From Bostrychus sinensis (lineage: Eukaryota; Chordata; Actinopteri; Gobiiformes; Eleotridae), in NCBI GenBank assembly GCA_020698575.1, contig CM036245.1, positions 39,209,593 through 39,273,592 on the forward strand: 64,000 bases of DNA, in the 5' to 3' direction. Shown here piece by piece: positions 43,701-55,700 of the stretch (its first letter is position 1; every line of letters begins with the position of its first letter). The notes beneath the pieces are model-generated. The model was not told the origin of the DNA. It was given only the letters and a program-made list of their open reading frames with translations, and did no database searches. Position numbers and translations under genes: made by a program.

Positions 43701-46700
43701 TTAAAGAATTTATTTGCAAATTATGGTGGAAAATAAGTATTTGGTCAATAACAAAAGTTCATGTCAATACTTTGTTATATACCCTTTGTTGGCAATGACA
43801 GAGGTCAAATGTTTTCTGTAAGTCTTCACAAGGTTTTCACAAACTGTTGCTGGTATTTTGGCCCATTCCTCCATGCAGATCTCCTCTAGAGCAGTGATGT
43901 TTTGGGGCTGTCGCTGGGCAACATGGACTTTCAACTCCCTCCAAAGATTTTCTATGGGGTTGAGATCTGGAGACTGGCGAGGCCACTCCAGGACCTTGAA
44001 ATGCTTCTTACGAAGCCACTGCTTCGTTACCCGGGCAGTGTGTTTGGGATCATTGTCATGCTGAAAGACCCAGCCACGTTTCATCTTCAATGCCCTTGCT
44101 GATGGAAGGAAGTTTTCACTCAAAATCTGACGATACATGGCCCCATTCATTCTTTCCTTTACACGGATCAGTCGTCCTGGTCCCTTTGCTGAAAAACAGC
44201 CCCAAAGCCTGATGTTCCCACCCCCATGCTTTACAGTAGGTATGGTGTTCTTTGGATGCAACTCAGCATTCTTTCTCCTCCAAACACGACGAGTAGAGTT
44301 TTTACCAAAAAGTTGTATTTTGGTTTCATCTGACCATATGACATTCTCCCAATCCTCTTCTGGATCATCCAAATGCTCTCTAGCAAACTTCAGACGGGCC
44401 TGCACATGTACTGGCTTTAGCAGGGGGACACGTCTGGCACTGCAGGATTTGAGTCCCTGGCGGCGTAGTGTGTTACTGATGGTAGCCTTTGTTACTTTGG
44501 TCCCAGCTCTCTGCAGGTCATTCACTAGGTCCCCCGTGTGGTTCTGGGATTTTTGCTCACCGTTCTTGTGATCATTTTGAACCCACGGGGTGAGATCTTG
44601 CGGGGAGCCCCAGATCGAGGGAGATTATCAGTGGTCTTGTATGTCTTCCATTTCCTAATAATTGGTCCCACAGTTGATTTCTTCACACCAAGCTGCTTAC
44701 CTATTGCAGATTCAGTCTTCCCAGCCTGGTGCAGGTCTACAATTTTGTTTCTGGTGTCCTTTGACAGCTCTTTGGTCTTGGCCATAGTGGAGTTTGGAGT
44801 GTGACTGTTTGAGATTGTGGACAGGTGTCTTTTATATAGATAACCAGTTCAAACAGGTGCCATTAATAAAGGTAACGAGTGGAGGACAGAGGAGCCTCTT
44901 ACAGAGGAAGTTACAGGTCTGTGAGAGCCAGAAATCTTGCTTGTTTGTAGGTGACCAAATAGTCATTTTCCACCATAATTTGCAAATAAATTCTTTAAAA
45001 ATCAGACAATGTGATTTTCTGGATTTTGTTTTTCTCATTTTGTCTCTCATAGTTGAGGTAAACCTATGATGAAAATTACAGGCCTCTCTCATCTTTTTAA
45101 GTGGGAGAACTTGCACAATTGGTGGCTGACTAAATACTTTTTTGCCCCACTGTAGTTAATTTTTAGCCATGAATTTATATTAAATGAACCAGTCATATAT
45201 CTTTAATATTTATTTTTTATTGCCTGAGTAGGTTGTCGAAGAGCTGAGAAAATTGATGGAGTTTTATTCCAAAGAAACAGGAGAGACCAATAACTTCCTG
45301 GCCCTGGCGCTGTCGTCCAGGAAGAACCTGTGCATACACCCCGAGGTGAGTCTGACTGGAGCTGTAGTCTCCAGCTCCAGTTAGAGCTGCTGGAGCTGTG
45401 TCATTGTTGTCTAACAAACCACAATATATAATATATTGTGTCATTGTTGTCTAACAAACCACAATATATAATATATAATATATATAATATAATCTATATT
45501 TCATAATCATCCTCTGTTTGTGCACAGGTCAGCTCACTGCGTTTTGGCAAAGAGGTGGATGGGAAGTGTCACAGTATGACAGCTTCATACATCCGAGCCC
45601 AACGCCACAGCAACCCCAGTCTGCCAGTGTGCCGCTTCTATGAGGTGACAATTTAAACAACATTTACAATAATAGTTTTTATGGCCTCAGTCAAACATGT
45701 TTTACCATTACCATAACTTGATATGTGCAGGAGTTTGACGCTGTTGGCCGCCAGGTGCCTCTGCCCGCAGGCATCTATAACTTGGACGACCTGAAAGACT
45801 TTGGCCGCAGGAAAGGCTGGTGTCCATATTATCTGGCCCGCTACGCAGTATGTACAGTATTATAGAGGTGAAAACTGGGACTGGGCTTTTGTCACGATAC
45901 AATACTATCACCATACTTTGGTGTCAATTTGATTTGTATTGCAATTTTGATATATTTCAATAGTACTGCAATATTTTTTCCTTATTTAAAATCAAGTAAT
46001 GTTTTAAAAAGTCATTCTGACTTTGTTTATTAGCTAATATTAAGACATACTTTTAATTTGTCACATATTTGGCTCACAAAGTATTGAAAGTATGACTATC
46101 CCGAGAGCTATATTGAGAGTATAATTTTTTAAGTAACATTTTTGAAGAAAATGTATTTTTCAAAATAACAAATTTTACTTTTTGGTAATAAAAAACCCTT
46201 TTTCTCAACTATAAAAGTGTCCTGGCTCAAAGATATGTGTTACTAATATGTCATGTTTAGTTATGTTTTTAAATTATTTGTATATTACCTGCATTTAGAG
46301 GCATGAAGGGGTCAGTCAGTGCCTTTACATGCAGGTTGATAAGTTTAAATACTAATATTATAGTCTTGATCAACTAAAGGCAAAAAAAAAAAAAAAAACT
46401 AAAACAAATCATGGTACGCAGCCACTAGCTGGTGCTTCATCCAACTGCCACTAAATATTGTAACGCAAGTTACCATAGTCCAAGTATGCTCTACTTGCAA
46501 AATTAGTGACTTTCTTTGGGCTCTGGGCCATACACCTCCGGGGTTTCAGATGCACCAGTTCTAATGTGTTAATATTCCTTTGTCTTTGATAAGATTCTAC
46601 ATGCCAACATTGTGGTATACAGCTACCATTACCTGCTGGACCCCAAGATCGCAGACCTGGTGTCCAAGGAGCTGGCTAAGAAATCAGTGGTGGTGTTCGA

Positions 46701-49700
46701 TGAGGCTCATAATATTGGTGAGAGGAAAGCATCTAGTTCCTAAGGGGTGTTTATTCCTGGGCTGTTTGGTGTCTATCTCATTTGGTTTAACCAAATTCTC
46801 AGATCATTCACTCTCTGACCATGGATCAAATACTTTTGTCTGGCAAAGACTTTCTCCACATGACTGATATATTTAAAATGCACAAAGTGTGTGATGGTAA
46901 ATTATAATATTGTGGTGTGACCAAATGAATTCAATGGAACAATTTGTGAATTCTCACAACAAAGGCATGGTGGATATGTGACATGTCGGCTGCTGTGAGC
47001 TACTGCTCAAAAATTATGAATTGACCACTTGTTTTGTAGCAATATTTAACTATAAATATTTTTATGCATTAATGTATTCATTAACGCATTGCATTGTCCA
47101 ACAAGGACAGTAATGGTTCATACGTAACATTCATATGTAAATGGTATTCATATATAAATGAGAGGATAGTTTCTGTTATTGGAGTGACTGTCGCTTCTTA
47201 GACACTTTTGGCTGACATGAAAAATCATGTCAGTATTTTTTAGCTGCCACACATTTTTGATGGGGTTTGTGGAGCGCTGCAAATGCACGTCTCACTGAGG
47301 CTGTGTGCATCCACTAACCTGCTAACATAGGTGCCAAAATAAAAAAAATCACATCTGCCCAATCAAAAATCACACAGCTGCAATATGGCTGATGTGCTTT
47401 GGACCTTAGTGCTCATCTTGGTGCTTGGTGGTTTCTGCTTTGAAAACAGTCCATACTGTCTTGTTCTATCTTATTTTATGTTTTTTTAGACAATGTGTGC
47501 ATTGACTCAATGAGTGTAAACATCACCAGACGAACTCTAGACCGCTGCCAAAACAACGTGGACACGCTGCAGAACACTATACACAAGTAAGAACATCAGT
47601 CCCCCTACTACTGCTTTATTCTTGTCATTAAGTAAAACAGTTCAATCACTAATAGGTTGTTGTAATTATTTTTTTAATGTGATCATAAGACGTCATCTAG
47701 GCTTTTATTATTAAAAATTATAAGAATGTGTATCATTTACCCTAAATTACATGTTTTCATACATGAACCTGCTTCTGCATTGATCAAAGGTCACTCCCAT
47801 TGGCTGTTGGACTACTTGTCATGTAAATACAAAATTAATTGCTATCAAAAAGTGGCTTGAATTTGGGGTCAGCTCAAAATCAGTTCGGAACAATGCTAAG
47901 TATTTTGCAAAGGAAAATATTCTCATGGCGACTCACCTGGCAGAGTGCATACCACATACAGGAGCAGCCTGGGTTTGTTTGCTGGCTCGGGTGGATTTGC
48001 ACCATGTCATTTCCCTTTCTCCATCCCAAATTACAGTCAGTCTACTGTCAATATCCAATAAAGGCAAAAGTCAAAAATGAATTTAATTTAAAATTAAATC
48101 TTATGGGAGGGGTTTTTGCAGCGTGTGTAAGTGTGTTTTTGTGTCCCTTAATGTTCTTACCTCACACCAGTCCACTCTGCTTGTGTCAGTATAAAGGAGA
48201 CAGACGCTGCAAAGCTGAAGGAGGAGTACCGGCGACTGGTGGAGGGTCTGAAGGAGGCCAATGTGGCCAGAGAAACAGATGTGTACCTGGCCAACCCAGT
48301 GTTACCGGATGAGATTCTGCAAGGTACCCATCACTGTCTTAATATATTTAGTCTTCACATGAAGATATTTTTTGTCTTTCATGGCTTTATTAGACAGGAC
48401 GTGGCAGGAATTCATGGGGGAAACAGCAGTGAGAGACAGGAGGTCAGTTGGTCGAGTCCAAACCTGAACCCACATAATGCCAAGGCAAGCTCTAGTCTGC
48501 CAACTGAAAAATACACACATTTTTTGATGGCAGCATCACATCTAAGAAAACAGTTGTATAATTAAAAACAGCTGGAGGAGCAATTTGTCTGAGTATAGTA
48601 GGAACATTTCAGAAAGGCAGAGTCTGTATTATTAGTATTAGATGCACAGTAGGGGTGTGTGATAATACACTATTACATTGTGTCACAATCTGAACTAATG
48701 ATGATCTGCCCATCTGGAAAGATTACTAGATCTGGAGCTCTATTCTCAGACAGAGATGCAGGCAGCCTGCCTTTTCCCACCCCCTTATCCTAATGGTTAG
48801 TCTGTGTGATCCTCTTACTAAGTTATAGACTGATTCAACCAATCACGGTGAAGTGTGGGCAGGGCTCTGAGCAAGTTGAAAGAAGAAATGCTTAAAACGA
48901 CAACTACATGTTACTGAAAGCACCAGAGTGCAGTGTTTATCTGTTCATTAATGATGTTAGTGACAATCTGCTGCTTGTTATTGAGGACATGCTTCGCCGC
49001 TCACCACATGCTGATGTTGTGAATTGAAAGTTATAAAGCAATATTTTCTCGACTGTGAAACTGGCGTTAAATATTACTTAACTAATCTGTCAGATGTAGG
49101 ACTGTGTGATAATATTCTAATTGTTGTCTTAACAATATGCAAAATCCTTTTATTGAGTATTCACAAAGCGGGGTCATATTTAGCCCCATGTTTTGAGCAG
49201 AGCTTTTAAGTCAAGCCCCATTTCCCCACTGAGCATACAGGACAGATTTGTAGATTCTCACAAGTGTGTTTATTTACCCAAATGCTTGAGCTAACGCTAA
49301 CCCGGTGCTACCTGACTGCTCATGCTGCAGACTTTGAGCAAGTGCATGGCACGATGTGAGCGCCCCGCACTTATTAAAGGGTCTATACTCTGCTTTTATT
49401 GATATTTTTAAACCAACCTTCGTCACCTCTAGAATAGCAGATTACAACCTTTAAAAACATTATGTGACTAAAAGAAAGCATTTCCAATAATTGCTTTACT
49501 ACTGACACAAAGTAACAGATAAAGAGACCAGCAGAGGGCAGCAGAACAGAACAATAGAAAAATAACTTCCTATTTCCTTAAAGTTTTTGTATGATGCCAT
49601 TTTATTACAGAATGAAAAATGTCTGTGAGGAATCAGTGGAAACTGTACACTGTTTTTTAGGATAAATGAATGAGAGCAGACTGGATGTAGAGGGCTTGTT

Positions 49701-52700
49701 GATTGGTCAGTGCTTCCTGGAGTGGGCGGGGGTTCGTATGAGAGGCGGAGGTTTGTTGAGACAAGTATTCTGAGGCAACATGGATTTAACAGATAAATGT
49801 AGCAACTGTTTCATAATGGCGGCGGTTTAATCTTTGAAATGGTCAGTATGTGTATCTGAAGGTCCAGTGGCGGTGTATGTGCTGTAGAAACATGCAGGGG
49901 TGTTTTCAGGAGGAGGTGAGGTTTCACTTATCTAGGCAGAGCAGTGAAGCCAAGCATTTTCAGCTCCTGAGAAGATCAGCACTTCAGCATACAAGACGTA
50001 AATGAAACAAAATAGTACTCCGGACATGTTTTTATAAGTAAACATTGTAACATGGTAAAAAGCTCAGAAAAGCTTAAAAAATGTGTTTACATTAAGCTGT
50101 GACAGTACTTATTGCAATATTAACATGCATCTATCTATCCATCATAAAGAAATAATCATGTAAGAACTTATTTATAGTCAAAGTAAATTCACATACCACA
50201 GGCCATATTGATACTTTCATGTGATTTCCATTAAATTGTGATGCAGGAATCTGAATTTGCTGCACAGTTCAAAGCAATTCATATTTCCATATTGTTTGCA
50301 TTTATTTAAATTCAGTGGCTGTTTATTTTCATAATGAAGCAGTTTTAACTATTTTTTGGTGACTGTATCTTTATGTCAAAGTACAGTTCTTGTCTGCATT
50401 TTAAAGTTTAAAATATGATTCTGCGGTGTCAAGGTCGACCGCCTAATGCCCACAATCATAAGTACCGTATTTTCCGCACTATAGGGTGCACTTAAAAAAA
50501 AACGAGAGAGCGCCTTATAATCGAGAGCGCCTTATATATGAATTTATTTACGGCTACCGTAATCAGGAGCATCGCGGAGTAATACATACAGTGCTTCACC
50601 ATAATATTGCTGTAATTGCCCAACTGTTTAACTCAGACACTGAAGATGAAGAATTTGAGGGATTTGTGGACGAGGAATGAACTGAAAAAGTGAGTGTATT
50701 GTGTTGTATTTTGTTATAATGTTAACTGAACAGTTATGAGTTATTGTGAATACGCTATCGTTTGATTTAGAGGTCTCAGATTGTGTTTTTTATTCACGCG
50801 TTACAACTGAACAAGTTTGGGAGTTATGGTGAACGCGTTGAATAAAGTTTGACTGACTGACTTATCTGACTGTTTTGTTTCAGCCTTTTAGTCCGGAGCG
50901 CTTTATATGTGAAAAAAGTTCGAAATTAGACCATTCAATGACAGTGCACCTTATAATCCGGAGCACCCTATAGTGCGGAAGATATGGTAGTATTATACAG
51001 TGGTATTTGTGTCTTGCCAGTGAATGCAGTTCATAATCTTCTCATATGTCAAGAATACCTCTGGTTCTTGCTGCTGTTCCAGAGGCGGTTCCAGGAACAA
51101 TTCGCACAGCAGAACACTTTGTGGGCTTCCTGAGACGTTTCATGGAGTACCTAAAGTCTCGTCTGAGGGTTCAACATGTGGTGCAGGAAAGCGCCCCACA
51201 GTTCCTCAAAGACATCTACGAGAAAGTCTGCATCGACAGGAAACCTCTCAGGTGGCTCTCCTTCCAGGCTCCTGGGCCGTATAACATTGACCTTTGAATA
51301 GATGTTACCTTATGTTATCCTTATGACAATATTTGGGATATGATGCTTATATGTGTCTCTGCCACAGCTCAGGATGAGGAGCAACGGGCAAAGAGAGAGA
51401 ATTAAAAAGTCACTTTGGTGGCCCACCTTGTAGAGTCCACACAAACCGGAGTGGCTGTTTTGTGTTAGCTCTAGGCCGTTCCTGGCATAAGCACTCGCCA
51501 AAAAAAAAAAAAAAAAAAAAATTGACTATGACACCAATGGAGACCATATATTGAGATATGAATTTGCTTTATTGAGATATTCCCCAAATGTAGCCATAGA
51601 AGAATTTTAATTATTGAGTAAACTGCTATGGAGCTATATTTGTTTCACTAAAATGAATTGATGCAATAATAAATGTATTGATGCAACTAGAATGATTTAT
51701 TCAAAATGCCTAATTTGTGACTTGCATGCAGTGATTTTTGCAAATATACAGTGGGGCAAAAAAGTATTTAGTCAGCCACCAATTGTGCAAGTTCTCCCAC
51801 TTAAAAAGATGAGAGAGGCCTGTAATTTTCATCATAGGTATACCTCAACTATGAGAGACAAAATGAGAAAAAAAAATCCAGAAAATCACATTGTCTGATT
51901 TTTAAAGAATTTATTTGCAAATTATGATGGAAAATAAGTATTTGGTCAATAACAAAAGTTCATGTCAATACTTTGTTATATACCCTTTGTTGGCAATGTC
52001 TTCACAAGGTTTTCACAAACTGTTGCTGGTATTTTGGCCCATTCCTCCATGCAGATCTCCTCTAGAGCAGTGATGTTTTGGGGCTGTCGCTGGGCAACAC
52101 GGACTTTCAACTCCCTCCAAAGATTTTCTATGGGGTTGAGATCTGGAGACTGGCTAGGCCACTCCAGGACCTTGAAATGCTTCTTACAAAGCCACTCCTT
52201 CGTTACCCGGGCAGTGTGTTTGGGATCATTGTCATGCTGAAAGACCCAGCCACGTTTCATCTTCAATGCCCTTGCTGATGGAAGGAGGTTTTCACTCAAA
52301 ATCTGACGATACATGGCCCCATTCATTCTTTTCTTTACACGGATCAGTCGTCCTGGTCCCTTTGCTGAAAAACAGCCCCAAAGCATGATGTTCCCACCCC
52401 CACGCTTTACAGTAGGTATGGTGTTCTTTGGATGCAACTCAGCATTCTTTCTCCTCCAAACACGACGAGTAGAGTTTTTACCAAAAGGTTCTAGTTTGGT
52501 TTCATCTGACCATATGACATTCTCCCAATCCTCTTCTGGATCATCCAAATGCTCTCTAGCAAACTTCAGACGAGCCTGCACATGTACTGGCTTTAGCAGG
52601 GGGACACGTCTGGCACTGCAGGATTTGAGTCCCTGGCGGCGTAGTGTGTTACTGATGATAGCCTTTGTTACTTTGGTCCCAGCTCTCTGCAGGTCATTCT

Positions 52701-55700
52701 CTAGGTCCCCCGTGTGGTTCTGGGATTTTTGCTCACCGTTCTTGTGATCATTTTGACCCCACGGGGTGAGATCTTGCGGGGAGCCCCAGATCGAGGGAGA
52801 TTATCAGTGTGGTGTCCTTTGACAGCTCTTTGGTCTTGGCCATAGTGGAGTTTGGAGTGTGACTGTTTGAGGTTGTGGACAGGTGTCTTTTATATAGATA
52901 ACCAGTTCAAACAGGTGCCATTAATACAGGTAACGAGTGGAGGACAGAGGAGCCTCTTACAGAAGAAGTTACAGCTCTGTGAGAGACACAAATCTTGCTT
53001 GTTTGTGGGTGACCAAATACTTATTTTCCACCATAATTTGCAACTAAATTCTTTAAAAATCAGACAATGTGATTTTCTGGATTTTTTTTTCTCATTTTTT
53101 CTCTCATAGTTGAGGTATACCTATGATGAAATTTACAGGCCTCTCTCATCTTTTTAAGTGGGAGAACTTGCACAATTGGTGGCTGACTAAATACTTTTTT
53201 GCCCCACTGTATTTGCAATTATTTCACAAATCAATCATGTTTGTCATTTATAAGTCTGCAGTTTTGCATGTGAATAGTCCAATCTACATTTGTGCATTCA
53301 TCAACGCTGCGCATTTGAATCTTTTTGAGACATTTGTCCCACATTTTGAGAAAGCAGGATTTATTCACAAAAGAAATCCTGTTCCAAAGACAACCATTGG
53401 GGGTATGCAGCTATATTGTAATTTGCTAATTTAGCTGTTGTAATTATTTCAAAATAATTTGTGTTTTTCATTGATAAATCTGCATTTTGTGTGTAAGTAG
53501 TTGATTATACATTTGTGGATTGCCCTATGTGCGCATTCAGCCCTTCCAGTGCACGAATTCATCACTCCTGCGCTTGCGGATCATTTTGAGACATTCATTC
53601 CGCATTTTGAAACAGCTTTGGATTGATTCAAAGGAAATCCTGTTCCACTGACAACCACTGGGGGCAGTGTTAGCGTTTTCACTGATGTCTTTGGGTACAG
53701 ACCAACCACCAGAGACCAGCAGCATGTGCTGTTGTTAGCTGATAAATGGTAGCAGTCAGAGCTTACGCGAGTTGAATCGTGGCAGGACAGCCTATACACA
53801 GTAACTTTGATTTGTGAAGTAATTGCAAATAATATATTTGAAAATTAGAAGTTATTTGCAAAAATCACTGCATGCAAGTCACAAATTAGACATTTTGAAT
53901 AAATCATTTTAGTTGCATCCATACATTCATTGTTGCATTAATTTATTTTAGTTTTGCATTAATTCATTTTATTGAAACAAATATAGCTCCATAAACTGCA
54001 TGTACTGTAAATGTCTTCAATAAGGGAATTAATTAATTGTACTCACATGAATTGTGTCACTTCAGGTTTTGTGCTGAACGATTACAGTCTTTGCTCCGGA
54101 CTCTGGAGATTGCAGACATAGCAGACTTCTCAGCCGTGACTCTCATCTCCAATTTTGCGACCCTCGTCAGCACCTACAGTCAAGGTAACACAGCAGCATA
54201 CTGCCAAAAGCAGCAGGTTCACAGTCTCACCCTGTGTACTCCTGCTTAAAGGTTTTACCATCATCATTGAGCCGTTTGAAGACAGAACACCAACCATCGC
54301 CAACCCAGTGCTGCACTTCAGGTCAGCCCCACACACACACCTTTGATGATCTTTGTAGCTCCAACACCAAACAAAATGCCATTTGTTCTCCTTACAGTTG
54401 CATGGACCCGTCCATAGCCATCAAACCAGTTTTCCAGAGGTTTCAGTCGGTTATCATCACCTCAGGGGTAAACACAAATCACAAATCTATATTCTGATCA
54501 TTTATATAATTTATTATTTATTTTTTATTTATTTGTAAGAAAATAATAATTCAAGTTTTGAATTACAATTGTCCACCACATAAAGGCCCAATAATTCAGA
54601 AGCAGCATTTATAAGTAAAAAAACAACAACATATTTTTTGCTGAAATGTTATGAAGCATTAATGTGAGTACTTTAGGTTCTTAATTCTGAATGGTGTCAA
54701 AATCGCTATATTGTGAAATTGAAATTGAATAGTTATGTTATAGTTACTTAGGAATGGTCTAAGCCCAGGACACAACAGACTTGCATCAAGAATATCTGTC
54801 CCATGAGTCCTAACTGTGACACATAATCCAGAAAGACCAAAGTGTGAGTGCCTGCTCCCAGCACGGAGTGCACATAATCATCTAGGTATGGAACAATATG
54901 TACTTTGCGTTCCTGCAGTGGAGCAAGTGCGCAGCTGCGCATTTGGTGAAAGTATAGGAGGGTCCAAACGGAAGCACCACTGAAACATGGAAATGTCCTA
55001 CTTGTATACCAGTCTCCTTTTATGACATCCACTGTACGCAGCATGCGACAACACAGCACCTCGCATTAGGAGGAACCCAGGGCCAACCACACCAGCATAT
55101 GGTCTCACAAGGGGTCTGAGGATCTCGTCTCAGTACCTAATGGCAGTCAGGCTACCTCTGGCGAGCACATGGAGGGCTGTGCAGCCCCCCCCAAAGAAAT
55201 GCCACTCCACACCATTACTGACCCACTGCCAAACCGGTCATGCTGGAGGATGTTGCAGGCAGCAGAACGTTCTCCACGGCGTCTCCAGACTCTGTCACAT
55301 CTGTCACATGTGCTCAGTGTGAACCTGCTTTCATCTGTGAAGAGCACAGGGCGCCAGTGGTGAATTTGCCAATCTTGGTGTTCTCTGGCAAATGCCAAAC
55401 ATTCTGCACGGTGTTGGGCTGTAAGCACAACCCCCGCCTGTGGACGTCGGGCCCTCAAACCACCCTCATGGAGTCTGTTTCTGACCGTTTGAGCAGACAC
55501 ATGCACATTTGTGGCCTGCTGGAAATCATTTTGCAGGGTTCTGGCAGTGCTCCTCATGTTCCTCTTTGCACAAAGGAGGAGGTAGCGGTCCTGCTGCTGG
55601 GTTGTTGCCCTCCTACGGCCTCCTCTGCGCCTCCTGATGTACTGGCCTGTCTCCTGGTAGCGCCTCCATGCTCTGGACACTACGCTGACAGACACAGCAA

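Larger units (their letters stand above)
51627..53993. mobile_element. Foldback element with long inverted repeats, hosting a Tc1 copy
   Basis: The left segment 51627-51747 (TATGGAGCTATATTTGTTTC... GACTTGCATGCAGTGATTTT) recurs inverted at about 53845-53993, ending ATATAGCTCCATA. The 6-base AACTGC lies just outside on both sides (51621-51626, 53994-53999). Between them is the Tc1 copy at 51749-53209 and then two diverged direct repeats (53213-53404 and 53438-53675, each with CATTTTGAGACATT-like and AAATCCTGTTCCA blocks). Without the Tc1 it is about 0.9 kb. No coding capacity; family unknown to me. Confidence 0.65.

Noticed and set aside
44137..44571. Plus-strand 144-codon frame, repeated at 52313-52747
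   Set aside because: Both are the antisense shadow of the Tc1 transposase; the similarity between them reflects the shared transposon.
48648..48680. hAT terminus AGTAGGGGTGTGTGATAATA
   Set aside because: No complementary right end or matching 8-base flank was found in the following kilobases.
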